A stretch of 63,407 bases of DNA from Pseudomonadota bacterium (GTDB lineage Bacteria; Pseudomonadota; Gammaproteobacteria; Burkholderiales; Burkholderiaceae_C), in NCBI GenBank assembly GCA_021847345.1, contig JAJZTW010000017.1, positions 1-63,407 on the forward strand. The letters are read 5' to 3'. The translations under genes and the position numbers were made by a program. Positions 17,284 to 26,506 of this stretch are shown here, piece after piece. Below the pieces are notes generated by a model. That model did no database searches. It was not told where the DNA came from and worked only from the letters and a program-made list of their open reading frames with translations. The stretch's first letter is position 1; every line of letters starts with the position of its first letter.

Positions 17284-20200
17284 ATGCAAGCTCTCGAGTA
17301 CCAGCCCGCCGACCTGCCCGCAGACGAGCAGCAGCGGCTGCGCGCGCTGCGCGACCTCGACATCCTGGACAGCGAGCCCGAGGAGGCCTTCGAGGACCTG
17401 ACGGCGCTTGCCGCGCAGATCATCGGGGTGCCCGTCGCGCTGCTCTCGCTGGTCGACGCCGAGCGCCAGTGGTTCAAGAGCCGCCGCGGCGTGGAGCTGG
17501 CGCAGACGCCCCGGGCCTGGTCCTTCTGCGCCCACGCCATCCTCGGCGACGGGATCATGGAGGTCGAGGACGCGCAGGCCGATCCGCGCTTCGCCGGCAA
17601 CCCGCTGGTGGTCGGCGATCCGCGGGTGCGTTTCTACGCGGGGGTGCCGCTGCGCAACGCCGACGGCCACGCGCTCGGGACCCTGTGCGTGCTCGACCAC
17701 CAGCCGCGCCGCCTGGATCCGGCGCAGCGCGAGGCCCTGGCGCGCCTGGGGCGGCAGGCGATGCGCGCGATCGAGATGCGCCAGGCCGGGCAGCGCCTGC
17801 ACAGCGCGCAGCACCGCCTGCAGCGCCTGGCGGATTTCCGCGCGCTGCTGGCCGAGGTGAGCCAGGCCATCGCATCGGCCGACGACGACCTGGGCCTGCT
17901 GCAGCAGGCCTGCGAGCTGGCCGTGCGCTACGCGGGCGCGAAGCTGATGTACGTGGCGCGTCCGGACTCCGACGGCAGCTTCGGGTTCGTGGCCAGCGCC
18001 GGACATACCGAGTACCTGCGGCAGGTGGTCATCACGGCGCGTGCCGACGAGCCGGCCGGCCAGGGTTTCGCCGGACGCGCGTGGCGCGAGGGGCGGGCCT
18101 TCTACACCGATGACTTCGTCGGCGCGCCCGAGCTCGATCCCTGGCGCGACGCCGCGGCCCGCTACGGCTTCCGCGCGGCGGCCACGCTGCCGATCGCGCG
18201 CGGCGGGCAGACCTGGGCGGTGATGACCATCCTGGACTCGCAGGCCGGCCTGTACGACCAGGACCTGCGCGATCTGCTGGCCAACCTGGCGCAGGAATTG
18301 TCGCGTGGCCTCGACCGCATCGATCTGGCCCGGCGCGAGCGCGATGCCGCGGCGCTGCTGCAGCGTTCGCTGGCCTACCAGCGCAGCCTGATGGACAAGA
18401 ACGCCGCCGGCATGTTCACCGTCGACCGGTCGGGCCGGATGCGCGACGTCAACCCGGCCCTGTGCGAGCTGCTCGGCTTCACTCGCGAGCAACTCGTCGA
18501 CCAGCCCGTGCAGTGCCTGCTCGACGGGCCTGGCGAGGCGCGTCGGTTCGCGCGCCTGGCACGCCAGGCGGCTCGCGGTGCGCTGCGAGCGCGCCACGAG
18601 CAGCGCCTGCACCATCGCGACGGCTCGCCGCGCATCTGCGAGGTCTGCGGGGTCCCCATCGAACTTCCCGATGGCGCGCCCGGCGTGCTGTGGAGCGTGC
18701 TCGACGTCACCGCGTTGCACGAGGCGCGCGAGACCATCGCGTTCCAGGCGCGCCACGACGCGCTGACCGGCCTGCCCAACCGACGCGCGCTCGAGCAGTA
18801 CCTGCCGCAGGCGCTGCAGCGGCCGCGTCGGCATGGCGGAATGCTCGCGCTGGGCATGCTGGACCTGGACGACTTCAAGCCCGTCAACGACCTGCACGGT
18901 CACGAGGCGGGGGATGCCCTGCTGCGCGAGTTCGGGCGCCGGCTTCGCGAGCGCATGCGCGAGTGCGATTTCCTGGCGCGTTTCGGCGGCGACGAATTCG
19001 TGCTGGTGCTGGAGGACCTGGACGAGCACGCCTATGCGGCGCAGATCGACGCCGTGATGCAGCGCCTGCACGGCGCGGTGGAACAGGAATTCGTGCTGCC
19101 CGGGGGGCAGCGCGCGCTCGTCGGCATGAGCCTGGGCCTGGCGCTGATGCCCCTGGACGCGAGCAGCGCCGAGGAACTCCTGCGCCAGGCCGACGCGGCG
19201 CTGTACGAGGTCAAGGGCCGCAAGGCGTTGCGCGAGCAGTGGTGGCAGCTCGGCGGCGCGGCCGCGAGCGTGGCGGACGCCTCGGCCGGCTTCGACGCCT
19301 TCGACGCCGCCGCCGCCGAGCTGCTGCGCGCCGCGGTGCTGCCCGCGGTGCTGGCGCCCGAGCCCTACGAGGCCCGCTTGCGCCGCGAGTGGGCGACCGC
19401 GGACGACGGCATCGCGCCGTCGGTCCTGCAACGCCTGGCGCACGACGATGCGCGACACCTGGGCTGGTTGCTCGGGCCGCAGGCCGACCGGGAGCAGGCG
19501 CGCCGGCTCGGCAGCGAGCGCGGCCGGGTCCGCTGCCTGATGGGGCTGGCGGCGAGCATGCTCACGCGAGGCAGCGCGCTGGTGCACCAGGAACTCCAGG
19601 CGCGCCTGCGCGGCGCTGCGGTGATGTCACGCACCCGGTACCGGCTGGTGCAGATCGCCGATGCGCGCCTGCAGGAGGACCTGCAGGCGCAGATCCAGGC
19701 CTACGAGCAGACCCTGGCGGACTATTTCCAGGTGTTCGACCAGCCGCTTGCGCGGCCGGGAACACCATGGCGCGACGCGCTGGGCGCGCTGTTGCGACCG
19801 CTTGGCGAACTCGACGGCATGCTGGCCTGCATGGTCATGCGCCCCGACTCCCAGGGCTGTTTCCAGATCGAGGCCGACGCCGGACCCGCTGCCGAGGGCA
19901 TCGCCGCCGAGCTGCGCCAGGCGCGCTACCAGGTGCGCCAGGATGACGATACCGCGGCCGGCCGCGGACTGGTCGGAAGCGCATGGCGCAGCGGCCACCT
20001 GCAAAGCACCGATGAGTACCTCGACGATCCGCGCCTGCGCATGTGGCACGGGCTGATGCGCGGGCATGGGGTGCGCAGCGTGATGGCGATCCCGGTGCCT
20101 TCGCAGCAGGGCGGGGCGGCGTTCGTGATGGTGCTTTTCGGGGCCTGGCCGGGTCAGTTCCACGCCCAGCGCATGCGCCAGTTCGCGCAGTCCCTGCAGC

Positions 20201-21300
20201 AGCGTGCCGCGCAGTTCTGGCAGGCCTGCAAGGCGTCGGCCCAGTCGTCGGTGCTGCCGCTGGAGGTCGCACAGGCCTACCGCGCCGCGCTGTTCCGCGG
20301 CGGTCTGCAGTTGCATATGCAGCCCGTGCTGAATCTGGCCGACGCGAGCGTGCAGCGCGTCGAGGCGCTTGCGCGTCTGCGCCTGGGCGAAGGCGAGATG
20401 GTGCCCCCGGGGCATTTCCTGCCGCTGCTGGGAGACGCCGAGCTCGATCGCCTGCTGCGCATGGTGCTCGAGCAGGCGCTGGGCTGGCTGCGTACCTGGG
20501 ATGCGCAGGGGCTGCACCTGGACATGGCGGTCAACCTGCCGCCCACCACGCTGCTGCACCCGCAGTGCACGGACTGGGTCGCGCAGGCGCTGCGCGCCAG
20601 CGGCATCGAGCCGCGACGCCTGACGCTGGAGCTGCTGGAGACCCAGGAGTTCGATCCCGCGACCCAGGCCGACGCCATCGCGGCGCTGTCGGGCCTGGGG
20701 GTCAAGCTGGCCATGGACGACCTCGGTTCGGGCTACAGCAGTCTGCGCAGGCTCAGCGAGCTGCCCTTCGACACCATCAAGGTCGACCAGAGCCTGACGC
20801 TGAACCTGCGGCGTTCGCCGCTGCTCAGCTTCAGCCTGATCAGCACCCTGATCAAGATGGGGCGGGACCTCGGCCGGCAGGTCGTGGTCGAGGGCGTGCA
20901 GGACGACGACACGCTGGGCGCCGTGGTCGCGCTGGGGGCCACCTGGGGGCAGGGTTTCGGGCTGGCGCGGCCGATGCCCGCGCAGCAGGTGCCGGCCTGG
21001 TGCGCGGCTCGTCAGGCACGTGTACGCGGCGCGCGCATCGACGGTCCGCTGGGCGCGCTGGCCCTGCACTGGGCATGGGCGCACGGGGCGGCGGACATCG
21101 TCGGCCCGGCAAGCGCCTGTCCGGTCGCAGCGTGGCTGGAGCGCAGCGGCCTGGGCACGCGCGTGGTGTCCGAGTGGCACGCCGCGCTGCACCACGATCG
21201 CCGCGCATGGTCGTCCGAGCATCCCTTCGTGCAGTGGCTGCTGGCCCGCCTGGCCGCGGCCGAGAGCGGAGTCGCCGAGGGTGCGCGGGCGTCCGCCTGA
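17284..21300 (+). CDS. Large GAF-GAF-PAS-GGDEF-GAF-EAL c-di-GMP protein
   Basis: A 1338-residue soluble protein. Order: GAF (about 1-165), GAF (about 185-345), PAS (about 365-485), GGDEF (about 490-650), a helical region (about 680-860), a third GAF-like domain (about 860-1000), EAL (about 1010-1255) and a C-terminal tail. The GGDEF motif is intact near residue 568 with a full I-site (RECD) before it. The EAL motif is intact near residue 1027 with LLETQEF, MDDLGSG and IKVDQS. Both activities are thus possible, probably switched by the GAF/PAS inputs. The C-terminal tail matches the tail of the partial EAL protein at the window start, suggesting paralogues. Confidence 0.92.
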   Translation: MQALEYQPADLPADEQQRLRALRDLDILDSEPEEAFEDLTALAAQIIGVPVALLSLVDAERQWFKSRRGVELAQTPRAWSFCAHAILGDGIMEVEDAQADPRFAGNPLVVGDPRVRFYAGVPLRNADGHALGTLCVLDHQPRRLDPAQREALARLGRQAMRAIEMRQAGQRLHSAQHRLQRLADFRALLAEVSQAIASADDDLGLLQQACELAVRYAGAKLMYVARPDSDGSFGFVASAGHTEYLRQVVITARADEPAGQGFAGRAWREGRAFYTDDFVGAPELDPWRDAAARYGFRAAATLPIARGGQTWAVMTILDSQAGLYDQDLRDLLANLAQELSRGLDRIDLARRERDAAALLQRSLAYQRSLMDKNAAGMFTVDRSGRMRDVNPALCELLGFTREQLVDQPVQCLLDGPGEARRFARLARQAARGALRARHEQRLHHRDGSPRICEVCGVPIELPDGAPGVLWSVLDVTALHEARETIAFQARHDALTGLPNRRALEQYLPQALQRPRRHGGMLALGMLDLDDFKPVNDLHGHEAGDALLREFGRRLRERMRECDFLARFGGDEFVLVLEDLDEHAYAAQIDAVMQRLHGAVEQEFVLPGGQRALVGMSLGLALMPLDASSAEELLRQADAALYEVKGRKALREQWWQLGGAAASVADASAGFDAFDAAAAELLRAAVLPAVLAPEPYEARLRREWATADDGIAPSVLQRLAHDDARHLGWLLGPQADREQARRLGSERGRVRCLMGLAASMLTRGSALVHQELQARLRGAAVMSRTRYRLVQIADARLQEDLQAQIQAYEQTLADYFQVFDQPLARPGTPWRDALGALLRPLGELDGMLACMVMRPDSQGCFQIEADAGPAAEGIAAELRQARYQVRQDDDTAAGRGLVGSAWRSGHLQSTDEYLDDPRLRMWHGLMRGHGVRSVMAIPVPSQQGGAAFVMVLFGAWPGQFHAQRMRQFAQSLQQRAAQFWQACKASAQSSVLPLEVAQAYRAALFRGGLQLHMQPVLNLADASVQRVEALARLRLGEGEMVPPGHFLPLLGDAELDRLLRMVLEQALGWLRTWDAQGLHLDMAVNLPPTTLLHPQCTDWVAQALRASGIEPRRLTLELLETQEFDPATQADAIAALSGLGVKLAMDDLGSGYSSLRRLSELPFDTIKVDQSLTLNLRRSPLLSFSLISTLIKMGRDLGRQVVVEGVQDDDTLGAVVALGATWGQGFGLARPMPAQQVPAWCAARQARVRGARIDGPLGALALHWAWAHGAADIVGPASACPVAAWLERSGLGTRVVSEWHAALHHDRRAWSSEHPFVQWLLARLAAAESGVAEGARASA

Positions 21301-21370
21301 ATCCGCGTCGAGCGCCGGCGCGTAGCTTCGGCTATGGTGTGGCGGGGGAAGGCGCGGCCGGAGCCGGAAC

Positions 21371-22753
21371 ATGCAGCAACTGAAGTTGTCGGAATTGATC
21401 GGGGCGTTGAGCCACGCGCTGGACCTCACGGAGGGGCAGCCGCGCGGGCATTGCGTGCGCTGCGCCTACATCGGCATGACCCTGGCCGATCACCTCGGCC
21501 TGGGCCCCGGCGAATGCTGGGACCTGTACTACACGCTGCTGCTCAAGGATCTCGGCTGCAGCAGCAATGCGGCGCGCATCTGCGAGCTCTACCTGACCGA
21601 CGACCTGCAGTTCAAGCGCGATTTCAAGCTGCTCGGAAGCTCGCTGCCGCAGGTTGCCCGCTTCGTGCTCGTGCACACGGGGTTGCGCTCCGGGCTGGCC
21701 GAGCGCTTTCGCGCCACGCTGGAGATTTTCCAGAACGGCAAGGACATCTCCCGCGAACTGATCCAGACCCGCTGCCAGCGCGGCGCCGACATCGCGCGCC
21801 AGATGCGCTTCGGCGAGAGCGTTGCGCGGGCCATCCACGAACTCGACGAGCACTGGGACGGTGGCGGCAAGCCCGACGGCCTGGCCGGCGAGGCCATCGC
21901 GCTGCATGCGCGCATCGCGCTGCTGGCGCAGGTGGTCGACGTGTTCCACACCGCAGAGGGGCCGAAAGCCGCGCTCGCCGAGGCGCGCCTGCGCAGCGGC
22001 AGCTGGTTCGACCCCCGTCTGGTTCGCGCGCTGGAACAGGTGGCCGACGACGACTTCTGGGCCGGCCTGCGCGACGCGCAGCTGGCGCAGCGCGTGTACG
22101 CGCTGGAGCCTGCGCAGCACAGCGTGCCGCTGGATGACGACTATCTCGACGAGATCGCCGAGGCCTTCGGTCAGATCATCGACGCCAAGAGCCCCTTCAC
22201 CGCCGGGCACAGCGCACGCGTGGGCCTGTACGCCGACCTGATCGCCGAGCAACTGGGCATCGATGCGGCGCGGCGGCGCTGGCTGCGCCGCGGAGCGTTG
22301 CTGCACGACATGGGCAAGCTCGGCGTGAGCAACGCGGTGCTCGACAAGCCCGGCAAGCTCGACGACGGCGAATGGAAGTCCATGCGCATGCACGCTCTCT
22401 ACACCGAGCAGATCCTGCAGGGCATCGAGCCCTTCGCCGAACTGGCCTTCGTAGCCGGAGCGCACCACGAGCGCCTGGACGGCGCGGGCTACCCGCGCGG
22501 CCTGCATGCCGCCGACATCCCTCTGGAAACCCGGGTGATCACCACTGCGGACATTTTCGACGCCATTTCGGCGGACCGCCCGTATCGCGCGGCGGTGCCC
22601 GTGTCGCAGACCCTGGATATGATGCAGCGCATGGTCGGCAGCGCACTGGACGAACGGTGCATGCGGGCATTGCGCGTGGCTGCCGAGCGCGTGGAGGCGG
22701 GGCTGGCCGATGGCGCGCCGGCATCCGCCGCAGCGTCCATCGCGGCCGGTTGA
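21371..22753 (+). CDS. HD-GYP c-di-GMP phosphodiesterase with a degenerate N-terminal HD domain
   Basis: A 460-residue protein with two HD-type domains. The C-terminal one (from about residue 255) is a full HD-GYP: LLHDMGKLGVS, then HHERLDGAGYP, and later TADIFDAI. The N-terminal one keeps the fold pattern (GHCVRCAYIGMTLADHLG, HELDEHWDGGGKP) but has KD where HD is expected (LLLKDLG), so metal binding there is doubtful. ATG start. It follows the large GGDEF/EAL gene by 70 bp on the same strand and may be co-expressed, giving a second phosphodiesterase type. Confidence 0.9.
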   Translation: MQQLKLSELIGALSHALDLTEGQPRGHCVRCAYIGMTLADHLGLGPGECWDLYYTLLLKDLGCSSNAARICELYLTDDLQFKRDFKLLGSSLPQVARFVLVHTGLRSGLAERFRATLEIFQNGKDISRELIQTRCQRGADIARQMRFGESVARAIHELDEHWDGGGKPDGLAGEAIALHARIALLAQVVDVFHTAEGPKAALAEARLRSGSWFDPRLVRALEQVADDDFWAGLRDAQLAQRVYALEPAQHSVPLDDDYLDEIAEAFGQIIDAKSPFTAGHSARVGLYADLIAEQLGIDAARRRWLRRGALLHDMGKLGVSNAVLDKPGKLDDGEWKSMRMHALYTEQILQGIEPFAELAFVAGAHHERLDGAGYPRGLHAADIPLETRVITTADIFDAISADRPYRAAVPVSQTLDMMQRMVGSALDERCMRALRVAAERVEAGLADGAPASAAASIAAG

Positions 22754-22778
22754 TGGTTTTCTTCCTGTTGAACGGATC

Positions 22779-23543
22779 ATGGACATTCAAGGACAAAGCG
22801 CATTGGTGACCGGCGGCGGCTCGGGGCTGGGCGAGGCCGTGGCCCGCGAGCTGGCCGGCCAGGGCGCGAAGGTGGCGGTGCTCGACGTCAACGCCGAGCG
22901 CGCGCAGGCCGTGGCCGCCGACATCGGCGGCGTGGCGCTGGTGGCCGACGTCAGCGACGCCGCGGCCATGCAGCAGGCCATCGAGCGCGCCGAGCAGGCG
23001 CATGGCGTGGCGCGCGTGATCATGCACATGGCCGGCGTGGGTGGAGCCCGGCGCGTGGTCTCGCGCGACGGCTCGGCCGCGCCGCTGGACGACTTCGAGC
23101 GCACGGTTCGCATCAACCTCATCGGCAGCTACAACGTCGTTCGCCTGTGCGCGGCGCGAATCGCCACGCTGCCGGCGCTGGCCGACGACGAGCGCGGCGT
23201 GGTGCTGATGACCGCTTCGGTGGCGGCTTTCGACGGCCAGATCGGGCAGGCCGCGTACTCGGCCTCCAAGGGCGGCGTGGCCGCAATGACCCTGCCGCTG
23301 GCGCGCGACCTGGCCTCGCATGGCATCCGTGTGGTGACGGTGGCCCCCGGGCTGTTCGACACCCCGATGATGGCCGCGCTGCCGCAGGAGGTGCAGGAGT
23401 CGCTGGGCGCCTCCGTGCCGTTCCCCAAGCGCCTGGGACAGCCGCGGGAGATCGCGCAGTTGGCCGCGCACGTGGTGCGCAACACCTACCTCAACGGCGA
23501 AACCATCCGGCTCGACGGCGCATTGCGCATGGCGCCTCGCTGA
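22779..23543 (+). CDS. SDR, 3-hydroxyacyl-CoA dehydrogenase (HSD10-like)
   Basis: A 254-residue short-chain dehydrogenase. The NAD-binding motif (TGGGSGLG), NNAG-equivalent (HMAGVGG) and catalytic YSASK are present. The C-terminal pattern (VPFPKRLGQPREIA, then NGETIRLDGALRM) is that of type-II 3-hydroxyacyl-CoA dehydrogenases, which oxidise 3-hydroxyacyl-CoA with NAD. It starts 25 bp after the HD-GYP stop and is followed by the LysR gene. A role in side-chain beta-oxidation of phenylpropanoid-CoA thioesters would fit the region but is inference. Confidence 0.85.
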   Translation: MDIQGQSALVTGGGSGLGEAVARELAGQGAKVAVLDVNAERAQAVAADIGGVALVADVSDAAAMQQAIERAEQAHGVARVIMHMAGVGGARRVVSRDGSAAPLDDFERTVRINLIGSYNVVRLCAARIATLPALADDERGVVLMTASVAAFDGQIGQAAYSASKGGVAAMTLPLARDLASHGIRVVTVAPGLFDTPMMAALPQEVQESLGASVPFPKRLGQPREIAQLAAHVVRNTYLNGETIRLDGALRMAPR

Positions 23544-23612
23544 GCGTGCGGGCGCGGGCGTGGCGCCCGTGGCGGCGCCGACGCGACGCGCGAAGGTGCT
23601 CCAATAACCCGC

Positions 23613-24563
23613 ATGAACCTCAAGCAACTCGAGTATTTCGTGCGCGTGGCCGAGGTCGGCAGCTTCAGCAAGGCCGCCGTGCTGCTCGACATCGCGCAGC
23701 CGGCGCTCAGCCGCCAGGTTCGCCTGCTGGAAACCGACCTGCGCGCGGTGCTGCTTCAGCGCACCGGGCGCGGCGTGGTGCTGACCGAGGCCGGCAAGCG
23801 ACTGTTCGAGCATGCGGTGGGCATCCTGCAACTGGTGGCGCAGGCCCGCGAGGACCTGGAAGCCGGTCGCGACGAGCCGACGGGGCGGGTCGTGATCGGC
23901 CTGCCGCCGAGCATGGGGCGCCTGCTCACGCTGCCGCTGGTGCAGGGCTTCGAGCGGCACCTGCCGAAGGCGCGCCTGGCCATCGTCGAGGGCTTGTCCG
24001 CGCACATCACGGAATGGATCGCCACCGGGCGCGTCGACGTGGGCCTGGTGCTGAACCCGCAGACCCAGGAAGCCATCGAGGTGCAGCCGGTGTTCGAGGA
24101 GGCCCTGTGCCTGGTCAGCCCGGCGCAGGCGGGGCGGCACGGGCAGGGCGGCCAGGGCGGCCAGGGCGGCCAGCAGGCGGCGGAGGTGGAGTTCGCCGGG
24201 CTGGGGGCCTACCCGCTGGTCATCCCGGAGCGAACCCATGCGATACGCCGGGTCATCGAGAACCAGGCGGCGCTGTCGCGCATCAAGCTGCAGGTGGCGT
24301 GGGAGGTCTCGGGCGTGCAGTCGATGCTCGACCTGGTTCGCAGCGGTCATGGGCACGCGGTGCTGACGCGTGCCGCGGTGCTGGCCGGGGGCCGCCCGGA
24401 GGCGTTCTCGGTGCGCGAGTTGACGCAGCCCCGGCTGTACAGCCGGCTGTTCCTGGCCACGTCGGCGACCAAGCCGAGCACGCCGTTGATTCGACACGCG
24501 GTGGATTTGCTGATGGAGCTGGCGCGCAACCGCGGGCACGAGGTCGACCATATCAATTCGTGA
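23613..24563 (+). CDS. LysR-type regulator, likely activator of the lig regulon
   Basis: A 316-residue LysR regulator: N-terminal helix-turn-helix (MNLKQLEYFVRVAEVGSF, then DIAQPALSRQVRLLE) and a C-terminal inducer-binding domain. Between about residues 176 and 188 there is a Gly/Gln-rich insert caused by a 9-bp tandem repeat (24144-24170). The gene runs straight into the ligJ promoter: a LysR-geometry dyad overlaps its stop codon. Its position and the second copy of this dyad before the porin/ABC operon make it the best candidate activator of both. The inducer is unknown; family precedent suggests a ring-cleavage intermediate. Confidence 0.9.
   Translation: MNLKQLEYFVRVAEVGSFSKAAVLLDIAQPALSRQVRLLETDLRAVLLQRTGRGVVLTEAGKRLFEHAVGILQLVAQAREDLEAGRDEPTGRVVIGLPPSMGRLLTLPLVQGFERHLPKARLAIVEGLSAHITEWIATGRVDVGLVLNPQTQEAIEVQPVFEEALCLVSPAQAGRHGQGGQGGQGGQQAAEVEFAGLGAYPLVIPERTHAIRRVIENQAALSRIKLQVAWEVSGVQSMLDLVRSGHGHAVLTRAAVLAGGRPEAFSVRELTQPRLYSRLFLATSATKPSTPLIRHAVDLLMELARNRGHEVDHINS
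24144..24170 (+). repeat. 9-bp tandem repeat inside the LysR gene
   Basis: Three exact copies of CAGGGCGGC plus a partial fourth. The repeat is in frame and encodes a Gly-Gly-Gln run in the inducer-binding domain. Copy-number change would lengthen or shorten the loop without breaking the frame. Confidence 0.85.
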
Positions 24564-24573
24564 TAGCTGCTAG
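24549..24573 (+). promoter_or_regulatory. LysR-type operator upstream of ligJ
   Basis: An element containing TATCA-N5-TGATA followed by GCTGCTAG. It matches 22 of 25 bases with an element at 38870-38894. The 4-7-4 spacing (TATC-N7-GATA) is that of 15-bp LysR boxes. Its centre (24558) lies about 65 bp before the predicted transcription start, the normal LysR activator position. It overlaps the stop codon of the LysR gene. Confidence 0.7.
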
Positions 24574-24587
24574 CTCAGCGCGGGCTC

Positions 24588-24616
24588 TAGGACGCGCCGA
24601 GCGGGCTTGCCATAAT
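24588..24616 (+). promoter_or_regulatory. Predicted sigma-70-type promoter of the lig operon
   Basis: A -35-like TAGGAC (24588-24593) and a -10 CATAAT (24611-24616) are separated by 17 bp. Exactly the same arrangement, with CTCTAnGAC and CATAAT, is found at 38908-38936. The weak -35 fits an activator-dependent promoter. The predicted leader before ligJ is about 135 bases and can fold (arms 24626-24633 with 24679-24686, and 24646-24652 with 24668-24674). Confidence 0.6.
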
Positions 24617-24758
24617 GGAACTTTGGATCCCATACCCAACCGACCCCCGCGCGACCGGCGGGTGACGGCGCGGGAGCGATGGGATCGCGCGCGGGCCCGC
24701 CGATGCACCCGAAGCCGCGTGCAGCCGTATCCCTCGTTGGACTAGCGGAGAACCCCCG

Positions 24759-25784
24759 ATGATCATTGATTGCCACGGCCACTACACCACGGCGCCGAAG
24801 GCGCTGGAGCAATGGCGCAAGGCGCAGATCGACAACCTGTCCACGCCCGAGCTCGGGCCGAAGGTCTCCGATCTGCGCATCAGCGACGACGAGCTGCGCG
24901 AGAGCATCGAGTCCAACCAGCTGCGCCTGATGCGCCAGCGCGGCAGCGACCTGACCATCTTCTCTCCGCGCGCCAGCTTCATGGCGCACCACATCGGCGA
25001 CTTCAACACCAGCTCGACCTGGGCCGGCATCTGCAACGAGCTGTGCCATCGCGTGTCCGGGCTGTTCCCCGAGCATTTCATCGGGGCGGCCATGCTGCCG
25101 CAGTCGCCCGGCGTGGATCCGCGCACGTCGATCCCCGAGCTCGAGCGCTGCGTGAAGGACTACGGTTTCGTCGCCATCAACCTGAACCCGGACCCGTCGG
25201 GTGGTCACTGGAAGGAGCCGCCGCTGACCGACCGCTGGTGGTATCCCATCTACGAGAAGATGGTCGAGTACGACATTCCGGCCATGGTGCACGTGAGCAC
25301 CAGCTGCAATGCCTGCTTCCACACCACCGGCGCACACTACCTGAACGCCGACACGACGGCCTTCATGCAATGCCTCACCGGGGACCTGTTCAAGGACTTC
25401 CCGACCCTGAAGTTCGTCATTCCCCATGGCGGCGGCGCGGTTCCCTACCACTGGGGGCGTTTCCGCGGCCTGGCGCAGGAGCTGAAAAAGCCGCTGCTGC
25501 AGGATCACCTGCTGAACAACATCTTTTTCGACACCTGCGTGTACCACCAGCCCGGCATCGACCTGCTGACGCGCGTGATCCCGGTGGACAACATCCTGTT
25601 CGCGTCGGAGATGATCGGCGCGGTGCGCGGCATCGACCCGCTCACCGGGCACCACTACGACGACACCATGCGCTACATCGAAGCCGCCGCCATCGACCCG
25701 GAGCAGCGCGCCAAGATCTACGAAGGCAACGCGCGCCGGGTGTATCCGCGACTGGACGCCGCGCTCAAGGCGCGCGGGCTTTGA
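24759..25784 (+). CDS. ligJ: 4-oxalomesaconate hydratase
   Basis: A 341-residue amidohydrolase-superfamily enzyme that adds water to 4-oxalomesaconate to give 4-carboxy-4-hydroxy-2-oxoadipate in protocatechuate 4,5-cleavage. It opens with the metal-binding HxH ([11 protein letters not shown], residues 6 and 8), a start characteristic of LigJ, and carries further metal ligands in the barrel ([21 protein letters not shown]). Length matches the family. First gene of the lig operon; its stop is 16 bp before ligK. The assignment is strengthened by ligK, ligI and ligABC in the same operon. Confidence 0.93.
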   Translation: MIIDCHGHYTTAPKALEQWRKAQIDNLSTPELGPKVSDLRISDDELRESIESNQLRLMRQRGSDLTIFSPRASFMAHHIGDFNTSSTWAGICNELCHRVSGLFPEHFIGAAMLPQSPGVDPRTSIPELERCVKDYGFVAINLNPDPSGGHWKEPPLTDRWWYPIYEKMVEYDIPAMVHVSTSCNACFHTTGAHYLNADTTAFMQCLTGDLFKDFPTLKFVIPHGGGAVPYHWGRFRGLAQELKKPLLQDHLLNNIFFDTCVYHQPGIDLLTRVIPVDNILFASEMIGAVRGIDPLTGHHYDDTMRYIEAAAIDPEQRAKIYEGNARRVYPRLDAALKARGL

Positions 25785-25800
25785 ACCACGAGGAACCTCG

Positions 25801-26493
25801 ATGAGCCAACTCAACAACCTGGGAGTGGTGCACCGGAACATCCGGCGCGCCGACGCCGATGCCGTGCAGGCGCTGTCGCGCTTCGGCTCCGCCACCGTGC
25901 ACGAGGCCATGGGCCGGGTCGGCCTGATGAAGCCCTACATGCGCCCCATCTACGCCGGAGCCCACGTGTGCGGCACGGCGGTGACGGTGCTGCTGCACCC
26001 GGGCGACAACTGGATGATGCACGTGGTGGCCGAGCAGATCCGCGCCGGCGACGTGGTGGTGGCTGCGGTCAGCGCCGAGTGCAGCGACGGCTATTTCGGC
26101 GACCTGCTGGCGACGTCGTTCCGGGCCCAGGGTGCGCGCGGCCTGATCATCGACGCCGGCGTGCGCGACGTGAAGGACCTCACGGCCATGCAGTTCCCGG
26201 TGTGGAGTCGCTACATCAGCGCCAAGGGAACCATCAAGGCCACGCTCGGCTCGGTGAACATCCCGGTGGTGTGCGCCGGCGCGCAGGTCAACCCCGGCGA
26301 CGTGATCGTGGCCGACGACGACGGCGTCGTGGTGGTGCCGGCGGCGGTGGCCGCGGCCACCGCCGAGGCCGCGGCGGCGCGCGAGGCCAACGAGACCGAC
26401 AAGCGCGCCAAGCTGGCGTCCGGCGTGCTCGGGCTGGACATGTACAAGATGCGCGAGCCGCTGGAAAAGGCCGGCCTGCGCTACATCGACTGA
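25801..26493 (+). CDS. ligK: 4-carboxy-4-hydroxy-2-oxoadipate aldolase
   Basis: A 230-residue RraA-fold class II aldolase splitting 4-carboxy-4-hydroxy-2-oxoadipate into pyruvate and oxaloacetate, the last step of the 4,5-cleavage pathway. Family marks are [12 protein letters not shown], the loop [11 protein letters not shown], and the active-site stretch [17 protein letters not shown] with the conserved Arg and the Mg-binding Asp. The C-terminal Ala/Glu-rich helix is typical. It lies second in the lig operon. The same fold also has oxaloacetate decarboxylase activity in characterised members. Confidence 0.93.
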   Translation: MSQLNNLGVVHRNIRRADADAVQALSRFGSATVHEAMGRVGLMKPYMRPIYAGAHVCGTAVTVLLHPGDNWMMHVVAEQIRAGDVVVAAVSAECSDGYFGDLLATSFRAQGARGLIIDAGVRDVKDLTAMQFPVWSRYISAKGTIKATLGSVNIPVVCAGAQVNPGDVIVADDDGVVVVPAAVAAATAEAAAAREANETDKRAKLASGVLGLDMYKMREPLEKAGLRYID

Positions 26494-26506
26494 GCACCCG
26501 CCCGAC

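Noticed and set aside
22779..23543. Calling the SDR a FabG of fatty-acid synthesis
   Set aside because: The C-terminal pattern fits type-II 3-hydroxyacyl-CoA dehydrogenases better and no fatty-acid synthesis genes are near.
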